A DNA stretch of 64,000 bases from Vesta saturnalis (taxonomy: Eukaryota; Arthropoda; Insecta; Coleoptera; Lampyridae). The notes beneath the pieces were generated by a model. The model was not told the DNA's origin, ran no database searches, and was given only the letters and a program-made list of their open reading frames with translations. Where the stretch lies: positions 208,501-272,500 of the forward strand of contig JARFJB010001167.1 in assembly GCA_036346205.1 (NCBI GenBank), in the 5' to 3' direction. This document shows, in pieces, positions 32,656-43,000 of the stretch; position 1 is the first letter of the stretch; every line of letters starts with the position of its first letter. The translations under genes were made by a program, and so were the position numbers.

Positions 32656-34696
32656 ATGCTTATTAGTTTATATGAAAGTAAAAGAGTTTTGTGGGATGCA
32701 AAATATGAACTTTACTTTTAACAAACAACAAAAGGCGTATGCTTGGCGCAGTATTTCAATAAGTATGGAAATAGACGTGGAAGAAATTAAGAAAAAGATG
32801 ACAAGTTTGCTGGGATCATTCAGAAGGAACGTTCTAAAGTAAAAGATCTATTACTACTGGGAAAGGTACGTATTGGAGTTGATGAATAAAATTAGATACT
32901 ATATTCTAACGCCCTTAAAACAGGCAGTAAAATAACTACAACGTCAAATATTGTAAGCAGTAAACTTTTAATACATTACATGTTTTAAATTCATTTACAT
33001 TACTTTAAAAAGCATCACCACGTATCTATTTAGCACGAGAGTATAGTAGTTTAGTTTTGAAAATATGTATTTATCAATGTTATCAAGTAGGAATTACAAT
33101 CCCTTTTTGTTATTACAGGCGCTGAAGAAGTGTACAAGTCTAAATGGTTTGCTTTCGAACATATGCAATTTCTGGCAGACAAGAATGACCCAGCTGACAC
33201 TGTAGATAATATTGCAAGCCAAACTATGACAGAAGTAAGTATAATTTTGTGTGTATTCACATATTATTTTGCCATGGTAAACATGCATTGGTAATGAAAT
33301 GTGTTGCAATGTGCTGTCGCACCCGCCTTGCATTTTCACTCGGCCGACGTGGCGTGTTCACTAACGGAGGCAATGAGGCTTGATTAGAAGTGTTTCTCCA
33401 AGATTCTGGCACTATTTCTCCGTTGCTCGTTTCCCTGTCAAATGTTCATTCTGGAGTGTATACCGATATTGAACTTCCTCATAAAGTTATGCAAATGTGT
33501 AATAGCTATTAATGTAGCTTTTTCTGGACATAAAGGTATTGGTTTCTTCATTATATTGAACACCGATACTATAAGTCCAAAAGTGTTTTCAACAATTCCG
33601 CGAGCTCTAGAGTGACGGTAATTATAAATTCTTTCTAATGTACCTGGGTTGTGCATGCCCTGGAAAGGTTTCATAGTAAATTCATTCACAGCGAAAGCAC
33701 TAATAGGACATATGGTATTTCTACATTGTAAGGTACTTGTAAAATTGATGGTGGAGGTATATCCAATGTTCCATTTTCTAACATTTTATATAGAGTGGTA
33801 TTTCTGAATACGCCTCCATCGGATATTCTCCCTTGGCAACCAACATTAACATAGAGGAAATTATAGTTGGCGTCCACTAGAGCAAATAATACTATGCTAA
33901 AGAAATATTTATAATTTCGATATTCTGGTCCGCTATGTGCCGGTGCTTCTACCATTACATGCTGGCCGTCAATGGAACCCAGGCAATGAGGATAATTCCA
34001 TCGCTTTTCAAATTGTTCTGCAATTTTTAACCATTGTTCTTGCGAACGCGGCATCTGAAATGAAAAATTTGTTTCAGAATGAAGAAAATTACTTAGACGA
34101 CAATGGGGTTGAACGAGAACCAGCGGTAGCGGAAGGGGCAGAATTATTAACAGGTCAACAACAAGGTACGGAAATATTACCAGTACAAGATGAAAATCCC
34201 CAACGAGATACGGAAGAGGTAGACCCACAACGTGAAGCGTTCAAGAAAAAGATGGCGCAAGTACCACTAAAAAATCCCGTTCCAAAGAAAAAAACACGCA
34301 CTGAAATGAATGCTCCAGATGACAGTGTAACCCAGGCTTTACAATTAATGAAAGATTCAGCGCAAAATGCTAATGATCCGTACATAGCATATGGCCTTAA
34401 TATTGCCCATGAAATGCGCAAATATGATACTGTAACTGTGGCATTCGTGAAACACTCAATAAGCAATATTTTATTCCAAGCCGACATAGGTTTTTCGAAG
34501 AGGATATGGCAGCAGTAACTCTTTTAATCCAACATATAAGAATCAGTATTATGGATATACGTCGTCAAGCAGCACTTGCACTCCTGCACCTTCACCTTCA
34601 TCTATTACTGCCACTCATCACAGTTTACATGCAAGTGAAAATGACGACAGCCACGACGTCGGTGAAGTTTTGTCGCGAATTATTCATGATTTGTAA
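32656..34696 (+). pseudogene. MADF-domain Harbinger accessory protein, 3 exons, frameshifted
   Basis: Exon 1 (about 32,656-32,875) starts MLISLYESKRVLWDAKYELY and continues, after a frame slip near 32,720, with QQKAYAWRSISISMEIDVEE. This is the MADF (Myb/SANT-like) DNA-binding domain; further one-base slips lie near 32,830-32,845. The donor gtacgt is at 32,876. Exon 2 (33,119-33,234) reads AEEVYKSKWFAFEHMQF, with acceptor tattacag and donor gtaagt. Exon 3 (34,078-34,696) begins NEENYLDDNGVERE in phase and holds an acidic/Gln-rich region with KKKTRTEMNAPDDSV. After two frame slips near 34,500-34,540 it ends EVLSRIIHDL. In the family this protein helps bring the transposase to the ends and to the nucleus. 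Its second intron contains the transposase's catalytic exon on the other strand. Confidence 0.8.
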
Positions 34697-35034
34697 TTTT
34701 TTCACTTCATTAAACAAATAAAAATTTTCCAACTTACCTGGCAGTGTTCCTTTAGATAATCGATAATAGCTTTGCAAACATCTGGAATTAGTGCACTTAT
34801 AGACTGCTTGGAAATTTTAAAGAGATACTGAAGGCTAGTGTAAGAATCCCCAGTGGCCAAAAATCTCAAAGTCAGGATTAGCTTGTCGGCCGATGATATT
34901 GCTTTACGAAAAGTCGTGTCCTGTTTTCTTATTTTGGGTTCCACTAGTGATAAAAGTAGTTTAAAATCTTTTTTACTCATTCTCGTGAAATTTTTGAATG
35001 GTGCTTCATCACCTTCGAAAAGTAGATCTGCCAT
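33438..35034 (-). pseudogene. PIF/Harbinger DDE transposase, 2 exons, frameshifted
   Basis: Exon 1 (35,034-34,739) begins MADLLFEGDEAPFKNFTRMS and reads RFLATGDSYTSLQYLFKIS, the helical DNA-binding part. The donor is gtaagt directly after EHCQ. Exon 2 starts at 34,054 after acceptor 'tttttcatttcag' and reads MPRSQEQWLKIAEQFEKRW. It then has HCLGSIDGQHV (first Asp) and GCQGRISDGGVF (second Asp). After a frameshift near 33,700 it continues FTMKPFQG and RARGIVENTFGL (the Glu). The three DDE residues are all present. The reading frame ends near 33,438. Only the frameshift stops it from being full length. Confidence 0.9.
34055..34077. promoter_or_regulatory. bidirectional 3' splice site shared by both Harbinger genes
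   Basis: Read on the plus strand the segment ends 'aatttgtttcag' just before MADF exon 3. Read on the minus strand it ends 'ttttcatttcag' just before transposase exon 2. Both exons start in the correct phase immediately outside it (34,078 and 34,054). One 23-bp stretch thus supplies the polypyrimidine-AG of two opposite introns. Confidence 0.75.
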
Positions 35035-35303
35035 TAAATTCCTGTTACTTTGGCCCCGATTTCGATATCTCTCTCTCTCTCTAATCCACCAGCGTTTATT
35101 TCTCTTCGTTTTTTAACTTTTTTTTTAGTTAAGGCCTGAATTAATATGAAACCAGCCGCGAGAGTACATATGGTTTGTGGCGATGCCATACCTACAAGTT
35201 ATGAATATCGACTAAAAACAAAAATGGGTCGCCTTCCTGAGCAATGAGCCGCTTGTGGAAACGCATTGATTCACGCGCAAACATTGAGCACGCTCACACA
35301 GGC

Positions 35304-35345
35304 GAGCGGCTCATGCGAGTGAGCGTGCTGTAGTCAGTACATGGC
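35304..35345 (-). repeat. Harbinger right terminal inverted repeat
   Basis: Partner of 32,393-32,434. 'agcacgctca' also appears inverted 45 bp inside, giving a terminal hairpin as at the left end. Confidence 0.95.
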
Positions 35346-35811
35346 TAAAAAGCATTCCTCATGTTATGAATTCAAATGTGACTGTTGTGATTACATAGCA
35401 AACGAAAAACAGTATTTAAGAATTCATTTTAAAAAACATGCTGTAATTATGAATTCAAATGTGATTACGCAACACATAGCAAACATCTTTTAATAATTCA
35501 CCTTAAAAATCACTCTTCAAGTTATGAATTCAAATGTTGCCAATGCGACACATCTCAAACCTAATTTACTTACAAACATATGAATATAATTGCGACCAAT
35601 GCGATTATGCAACAAACTGCAAAAATATTTTTAAAATTTATCTTTGAAGCCTTTCTGGAAGTTGTGTGTTCCAATAAAACCAATATAACTATACAATACA
35701 TTGGAAAAATAATTGAAAAATTTATCTTAAAATACACTTTTCAGGTTAGGAATGCAAATGTGACCATGAATAAAATTATTAATTATTGTGTTAATATACT
35801 GTTTCGTTTAA
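35346..35811 (+). pseudogene. decayed zinc-finger tail of copy B, right piece
   Basis: Resumes the copy-B tail after the transposon. Broken fingers such as YEFKCDCCDYIAN, YEFKCDYATHSKHLLIIHL and SSSYEFKCCQCDTS appear in changing frames. It ends with 'ctgtttcgtttaa', whose TTAA (35,808-35,811) is the piggyBac target. The same tail lies uninterrupted after copies C (51,209-51,740) and D (60,205-60,655). Confidence 0.85.
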
Positions 35812-38022
35812 CGCATTGTCTCCCAAGAGTGAAGTTTGTGAGAACCCTGTTTTTCATCCAACGGTACTTTAAAGTCCTTTATCTTAATTCACTTAATCCT
35901 TTATTATAGCAAACTTTTGAGCCTAGAACGCCTAAAGGTACTGTTAAGTATTGTGGCAACACTGTCTATATTGTCATAAAGAGGAAATATTTTGACAGCG
36001 TCTGAGTCGGGCCCACTTCAGTTAGAATTTATTGATAATAAAGTGATTTGAGGCATTACAAAATTAAGTGTGTTGGTGAATATTGAAGGTAAGCATTCTA
36101 TTTATAGTATAAAGATACTAAGTTATCCTTATTTCTAAAGAGATACATAGATTTATATTTCTGGTACTTTGGTAGTTATGGCAACGAAAGCTGTGGTTAT
36201 GTTTACTCCTATGTTGCCCATTCATTACTGTCATGTTTTGGTTTTTACAGAAGGCTGTCATCACGCCGGCTAAATACACGTCCTATGACTGATGCCAAGT
36301 TAGAGTTAATGGAAAACGATGATTTGGACGATTTTCTGCTGCCATTAGATAATAATACAGAGACAGATATTGAGTCTGCTTTTGATGAAGAACTTGAAAA
36401 TAACCTTGAGCTAGTGCAACAATAAGAAGAGCAGGAAATTCAATTAGAAAAAATTTAAGAACGTGCTGAAGAAGTTGAACCTGAGCGTATTTGCAGAAAA
36501 ATAGATAAAACTACCATTCCATTGCCTCAATTCCATGCTAGTTCCTGGGAGGATATATATTTTAGCGAATGTGTAACTGCTACAGATGTATTTGTGAAGC
36601 TTTTAGGTGAGACAGTGCCAAATATTACTTTTCAAACAAATCTGTATGCTACACAAAGAGGTACATCTCTAAATGTTAGTGAAGTAGAAATTTTGTCATT
36701 TATTGGTATAAACTTTCTTATGGGTTATCACGTTTTGCCAAACATTGAAAGTTACTGGTCAACTGCAGATGATTTGAAAGTACAAATTGTATCTGAGACT
36801 ATGTCACGAAATAGATTTCAAGCTATACTTTCTAATTTTTAATGACAACAGTCTCATTTATAAAAGTTTCAAATTTATCAGTAAACTGAAAAATTAATAC
36901 ATTTAATTGACGGCTTGGAGATAAGTAGTTCTGCAGTTGACTGAACAAGGTGGCAAAACAAAGATAATTTATTTTGATAATTATTTACCACTGTTAGGCT
37001 TTTAAAGCTTAAACTTGAAGGGACCTTGCTTGTGGAACAATTAGAATTAATAGAGGACTACCTAAAGGGATGGCATCTGATAAAAGTTTGAAGCGAGGTG
37101 AATTTGATCACAAAACTTCTAATACTATATTACTTTCTACAAATGGAAAGATAATAAAATAATTACCTGGCTTCTAATTTCCATGGAACTGAAACTTCTC
37201 AAATAAAGCGGAAGTTACAAGATGTACCATTTCACATCAAATTGTCGAAGATTATAATAAATTTATGGGTGGAGTTGATTACCATGACCAGTTGCGTCAG
37301 TGCTATGGTATCGATAGGCGTTCCAAATAATGGTGGACATCGAATATTTTGGGGCTGTATAGAAATATTTTGTTAATGCATATGTCATATACAAAAACTT
37401 AAAAGAACCTAACATGACACTTCTGGCATTTAGAAGAGAAGTGGCTATTGGATTGAACTAGATCTCCAAAATTTTCAACAGGGAGGAGAAAATTTCAAAC
37501 TCAGGATCAGCTTCAAAAAGGACGCATACAACTACAGTGTATCATCAGAAATTCGATTAGGAAATAGAGGAAGTCGCTGGCCTAAATTTCTTGATAGAAG
37601 AAGGCGGTGTGAAATGTGTAGTGCTCAAGGAATTCAGTCCAAACCACATTCAACATGTGGAGTTTTCCTTTGTGTGAATGAAAAGAAAAACTGTTTCTCA
37701 CAGTATCATGACATATTTTAATACATTTATTTTTGTTATTAAAGTTCAATAAAGAAATATTTTCTTGCAAACTTTTGAAATTTTTTTATGAATTTGTTGT
37801 TTAGGTATTGTATGCATAAGTCCCAGAGGTACTGTAGAGTACCACTTTCAAAAACATATCAGAATACTAATTTTCCACATTCATTGTCAAGTTTTTGAGC
37901 AAAATGATTAAAAACAATAGGGATCTCCAAAAGATAAAACACAAGACCTTCTAATTCTGGGTGTGGTATTTGAAGGTACAATAGAATTGTGGTACTCAAA
38001 AGTACCCTCAGTAGACAAAGGG
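35812..38022 (+). mobile_element. piggyBac-type transposon (2,211 bp)
   Basis: Bracketed by TTAA at 35,808-35,811 and 38,023-38,026. The ends are 'cgcattgtctcccaag' and, inverted, 'ccctttgtctactgag'. Excising the element and one TTAA gives 'gtttcgtttaaaatacttat', exactly as in copies C (51,740) and D (60,650). It holds one decayed transposase gene. This copy is a fossil. Confidence 0.92.
36251..37721 (+). pseudogene. piggyBac-type transposase pseudogene
   Basis: A probable leader exon ends at donor ggtaagc (36,088) and the coding exon begins after 'tttttacag' (36,250). It reads RPMTDAKLELMENDDLDDFL, an acidic N-terminus with stops at about 36,423 and 36,457. Next come FHASSWEDIYFSE and VSEVEILSFIGINFLMGYH (36,522-36,839), then a stop. 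Later fragments include FDNYL (a family catalytic Asp region), QIVEDYNKFMGGVDYHDQL (about 37,240) and a C-terminal Cys/His tail CEMCSAQG...HSTCGVFLC to a stop at 37,719-37,721. An AATAAA lies near 37,749. There are several stops and frame changes, so no function is expected. Confidence 0.85.
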
Positions 38023-38770
38023 TTAAAATACTTATCTTTTTGGGTTTTTATGGTATATTTTTGTATTACATTATACAAAACTGAATGTATTGTTCTACTA
38101 ATTTAAAGTATTGTGCTACTAATTTAACTGTATTAGCGGCGAAACTGTTGGGTTTTAATGACGGTTTCGGAAAAAAAATGTTTTATCTCATTTCTTTTAA
38201 TTTCGACTTTGTAGGATGGAAGATTGCATGTTGTTCCACACTTGATATTTTAATCTTATAGCAGTTCGGATGCTGGGTGCTGCACTAGCTTGTTCTGAGA
38301 GTAACTTTTATGTTCCTATTATATGTTTAGTGCAACAGCGCAGTTAGGTACCGGCGTTCGGATTATTAAAAATATCTGGTGTGGAACACCACGACCTTCT
38401 AACCTACAAAATGGAAAGTAAAAGAAATTAAATAATTTTAATAACATTTTTAGGATAATTATCCAACCTCTTTTATAAGAAGTTCATTACGAAAATATGC
38501 AACACTGTCAACGCAAAAACAATAATCTATCTATAATTTAAATTTTTGTAGATAACTATTCAACCTCCTTTTTATACGTTCATAACGAAAACCGGCAACA
38601 TTGTAAAAACAAAAACAATAATCTATCTAATAACCCCCCCCTCCCTCTCCGCCGCTGGATTTCTCCCAAAATCTAATCAGTTCTAAGCCAAATGAAAACA
38701 GCTTAAAACTGTTCATCACCAGATAGGGACAACTAAATTCTGCTAGAGCGGCGTTAGTAGAATGGGAGGA
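38023..38770 (+). repeat. 3' flank of copy B, shared with C and D
   Basis: From 'ttaaaatacttatctttttg' onward the sequence matches 51,745-52,170 plus 53,330-53,680 (copy C) and, for about 170 bp, 60,655-60,830 (copy D). Landmarks are 'ctaatttaactgtattagcg', 'gaaaaccggcaacattgta' and 'catcaccagatagggacaac'. It marks the right part of the segmental duplication. The motif 'aatacttatctt' is also shared with repeat family 3 (21,138 and 54,165). Confidence 0.85.
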
Positions 38771-38929
38771 GCTGAGGGACAACTTTGACCGAGCGTGTCG
38801 GTCATTTTCGGAGGTGTTTTTGCGGCTTTGTAAGACATCGTGCGCGGGTGTCGGTCGTTTCAGAATAAACAATGTCGGTATTAGCGTGTATTTTTAAAGC
38901 TCATTTCTGATTTTTTAAAGTGACGAAAA

Positions 38930-39175
38930 ATTTGTAAATGGTATTCTAATAATGCACGTTTGATTCTCACAGGCCCCGGCACGTGCTTCCGGAGCTTCGC
39001 TCGTTCTCTCTTGTTTACTATAGTGGTAAATTTGAAATAGCATTCTAATAATGGGTTCTATCTCGTAAAGGCAGGGCTTCGGAACTTGCTCTCGGGGCTT
39101 CGCTAAGGCCCCTTGTTTGCTATAGAGGTAAAATAGTATTCTAATAAGGGTTTCTATCCCACGACATTGGTACCA
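38930..39175 (+). repeat. GCTTCGG/GATGGCGCCAC repeat array, forward (third copy)
   Basis: Three units with 'ggtattctaataatg', 'tttgaaatagcattctaata' and 'aatagtattctaata', with 'ggcttcggaacttgctctcgg' between. It directly precedes the conserved small-ORF remnant, the same order as at 22.9-24.3 kb. Confidence 0.7.
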
Positions 39176-39189
39176 CAAAAGTTGATTTA

Positions 39190-39430
39190 TTTATTAATCG
39201 CATCATTACATAACATGACAAATATAAATCTGATTTTCTAGATGAATATTAAATTGGTGGCTATTGGGCTTAAAGAACTCGATGTAGCATCTTTAACGTT
39301 GTATACGACGGAGGGCAGACTTGAAAAATTTATGATAACGCACATATAAAATCCCGCATCTCCTTTTCTCCGTACTTTGTTGATACGATGTCCAGATTGG
39401 ATGTCTTAGACCGAGATAAGATGATACTGA
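39190..39430 (-). pseudogene. conserved small-protein remnant, copy 2 (unknown function)
   Basis: The minus strand reads KTSNLDIVSTKYGEKE and then degenerates with stops. It matches copy 1 (24,282-24,058) at NLDIVSTK(W/Y)G. Upstream on the plus strand the shared AT-rich segment begins 'ttgatttatttattaat'. Its position outside the polymerase-B terminal repeat is the same as in copy 1. Confidence 0.45.
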
Positions 39431-40018
39431 TCAAATAAAGCACTGGAATTTTTAACATACAACCTACTGAACACTGTAATTGGGCAGGAAAAACCTCGCA
39501 AAGCAATGTGTTTCTAATGATACGTTAAGATTACACGCAGTCACACACAAGCCACAACACAAATTATAGTGTGACGTTATCAGAGTTTTGCATACAGTGA
39601 TAAAAACAGTTAAATTAGTAAAAAGGCCTATAACAGAAAAGTTTTACCGGTATCGTGTATTATAACCTAAAATTAAAATCACTGTGTTAATATATAAAAG
39701 GTAAGGATCAGAAATGGAAGCAAGGTGTACTACTACTCAAATTAACGTGTGACGCTATTGCAGAATTTTGTACACAAGTTAAATTAGTAAAAACACCTAT
39801 AACAAAAGAATTTTACCGGTATTGTGTATTCTAACCTAAAATATATATCTAAAATTAAAAACACAGGGTTAAAATAAAAAGGGAAGGAATGGAATCAAGG
39901 ATTGTCGCGTGGCTTCCGAACGGAATTTTTAAAGCTAGAAACTAAAACTGTGACTAGACTATGGGAGAGTGTCGTAACCATCCTCCTTTCTGCGACGCCT
40001 TACTGTACTGCACCTGAT
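39405..40018 (+). repeat. left inverted repeat of the polymerase-B element
   Basis: Reverse-complement matches to 44,515-45,082 include 'gaccgagataagatgatact' (39,409), 'ctgaacactgtaatt' (39,474), 'caaagcaatgtgtttctaat' (39,517), 'agttttgcatacagtgata' (39,585) and 'cgtaaccatcctcctttct' (39,972). The inner boundary is at 'ctgata' (40,018). The arms differ by indels. The last codons of the polymerase gene lie inside this arm. Confidence 0.8.
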
Positions 40019-43000
40019 AGTTTTTAATCTCTGGCTTTGATACAACTTCATATGCGGAGGTCCTAACAATTTTACGGTTAGTTTGCGCGTACACAGGTTC
40101 GATAATTCTTACGACTACCGCTTACGAACTCCGTAATTCTACTTCCGACTCCGTAGGTCTCCACCTTGTCGGTCATGTCACCCAGGAAATCGCGAACAAG
40201 TGGAGCCCGCTCACTGGGACTTTGTGTAAAAATCACGGAGCCTGTATCACACTACTGAACCCGTTCGGCAAGCTTTTCCAGGTAACTGTACATCACCAGG
40301 CGAGCATTGGCGGTTGTATAAGCTGCCAAGATGACATTGACAGTATTGAGCTGTTCTACCCCACCATCGGGTCTCATCCAGTTTACAACCATAACTTCAT
40401 CGTTAACGGGTAAAGTGGACTGGACCTCCTTTGAAGGATCGACCATAATTTTGAAAAATTCGCGCGGTTCAGAAATAATGTTGGTTTGTGTTAAATTCTC
40501 CCTCTGCCCAAACTTTCCACACAATGAATTAAAAAATAATTTTGAAATATATCTTAAGCGTCGTCGTTACACCACGAAGGCCAGTCCGAGCACGTTTGTT
40601 TGATCTTGAAGAAGTTATCGTCGTAACCCGAGAAAACACCCCCGCTTATACTACCTCTGTCGTATTGATGCAAACCTCGTACTGCTACACTTCAAAAACT
40701 TCTAAAACTCTATACCCTAATTCTATAGCCTTTCAAAATTCATATGTTCCAGTAAATTTACGTTCGTCCTGCGTATGTGTGCAATCATGCTGGAACATAG
40801 TTTCAGCACAGGTTCTACACAACACGAACATTAATTTACCGTGCATCTTAAGAGGCAAGACAGGATGGTACATATCTGATGGTGGGACCATACTACACTT
40901 CAGAAGGCCCTCGACAGTGTTTAAGTCAAGGTTTAAGCACTCGGCACCAATGTGAAGCGTAGGATGTCCCACGTAGGGGTATAGTGAACAAACATCCAAA
41001 TACCTGATTTGCACATATTATTCTGCCTTGTAATATAACTTAACCGCATTAGTACGACCGCCGAAAAAGCTATCGCGGGGATTCAGAGGTGACTGATTCG
41101 GCACATTGTTTGAGCTAACAAAGTTTCTAGCGTTTGGATTTTGCATTAAAAATGACCTAAATTCACATTCCCAAATTTATATTAAATCATAGTTTAAAGA
41201 ACGTATTCTGTGTGATGTTGCCACAGTCTTCTCACGAAGCAAAAACACTGTATTCTGATCGCGTTTACTATTATCAGATTGATCGGGCTAACACCTTTCA
41301 CAACCGTGGTAATAGTACTCGTGAAACTGATATACGGTGTTTGTGTCGTGACAAAACCCATCAACCAGGATACCTTTCCTTAACCGTAATTCGCGCGTGT
41401 TTCCAGTATGCTCGAACCAGAGAAACCATTGCATAGCAATCCTCGACTGATTGTCACCCAATATGTATCCGCCATTTGGCATGAGGCCAACAGTATTCTC
41501 ATGAATAAAGTTTCTACAGTAAACAAGGCTACACGCACCAGCGATCGTGTAGCATTCTCCAAATGGGTCGACCCTGTTTTCGGCGACAAACCTCTTCTAA
41601 AACTCAAGGCAGCCTTTTCTAAGGATACTCACGTCTTGGATGCAATTGTAACAACCCATTTTGAGTTGTATTAAAATATTCCGTAATTTATGTTCTTCGT
41701 TCATTTAGTAGTAAATATAAGAAAAATTTATTTCATTTACATTTTGGTGTAACTTAAGTTGCATATTTTCTTAAAGGTTTATATTCCCACTTCTTTAAAT
41801 TATTTTTTTTTTCTGCTCAATATTTTCGCGCAACGCGTCATCGTTGACTTAATTCTTTGCGCAAATTTTTTTGCGCACGGTTATATCACCAGATATTCGA
41901 GCGTCCATTTTGTTCACTTCTTGTCGTGCGCTATTAGATGTAGGAAGCCATATTTTTGGGTTTCCCCCTAAATTTTGTGAAAAGTGCAATTAATTTAATG
42001 CTAAGATAATTTAACTGGTAATACTAAAAATTAAAACATTTGCTCTTTGCAGGCACTTTTTTTTTACTTTTATTACTTTTACTTTTCTACTTTAATTACC
42101 TTTTAATTGCACGTTTAATTCTATTTTTACGTACGCTTTCATTTTATGATTGCAATTTTTTATTTGAAATTTCAAGAAAATGCAATAAACGGATTCTTCA
42201 ATTTCATGAAGATAAATTTATAAGAAGGAAAATTCCATTTTGGGTGTGGTTTACAAGGTAAAGTATTATTTCGAGATATTGCGCAACATTGATACAAGGA
42301 TTACATCACCTTGGTTTGCATTTCCGCATTTATTTTTTATAATACCAGGGGTTCTCAAGAAGATTTATTATATTTTGCACAGGTATTTATAACAATTATT
42401 TAGTAATTTAAGGCTATAACTAGTTTTAAGATATATTTTATTTAACCCTATCATTAACTGTTAATAAACATAGTTTGTATATTTTTTACATTTTGGTAGA
42501 ATTTTTATTGTAAACAACCTCGGTTTAGTTATTCCGAGCATAATTAAAAAATAACTTGGCGTTCGAGATCATTTTTATTAGTGTTACATGGCAGTTATTA
42601 TATTGATGTCCAGTGGAAGTAATCGAGCAGAAATTGTGGTATTTAAAGCAAATCAAAAGATTGAATCGGCCCTACTTTAATCAATCGACTAGGACAATGT
42701 TATTATTTTTGGTGAATGGTTTGTATCTCGAGTTAGTTTAACGATTTGTTATGAGAACATTTACACTCATTTAACATCCATTAATTTATTAAATTTTTTA
42801 AACCACTTCAACCACATTGTTATACAATAACGCACTATTTCGTTTTTGAAATTGAAACGAGTACCCTTAGCAATTTTGTCATTATACCACTTTATAAAGT
42901 TTGCTCGAGCGTCGGTAGACATTTCATCGACACCGTAAAAGTGTATGGCTGCTAAAAAGCCGTTATAATTTTGGTTTTGCACTGTACTAAAGAGGTGAGG

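Larger units (their letters stand above)
32393..35345. mobile_element. PIF/Harbinger DNA transposon (2,953 bp), complete ends
   Basis: Both ends show a 42-bp terminal inverted repeat (32,393-32,434 and 35,304-35,345; it begins gccatgtactgacta, with one mismatch). It is flanked by TAA duplicates at 32,390-32,392 and 35,346-35,348. Removing the element and one TAA restores 'catcttaaaaagcattcc', exactly the sequence of copy D at 60,233. It carries the two genes typical of the superfamily: a DDE transposase (minus) and a MADF-domain partner (plus). Both have frameshifts, so this copy is probably no longer autonomous. Confidence 0.95.

Noticed and set aside
38023..38770. The shared 3' flank of B-D as a separate transposon
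   Set aside because: It is explained by segmental duplication with the zinc-finger gene. No inverted ends or target duplications were found, although its first bases resemble family 3.
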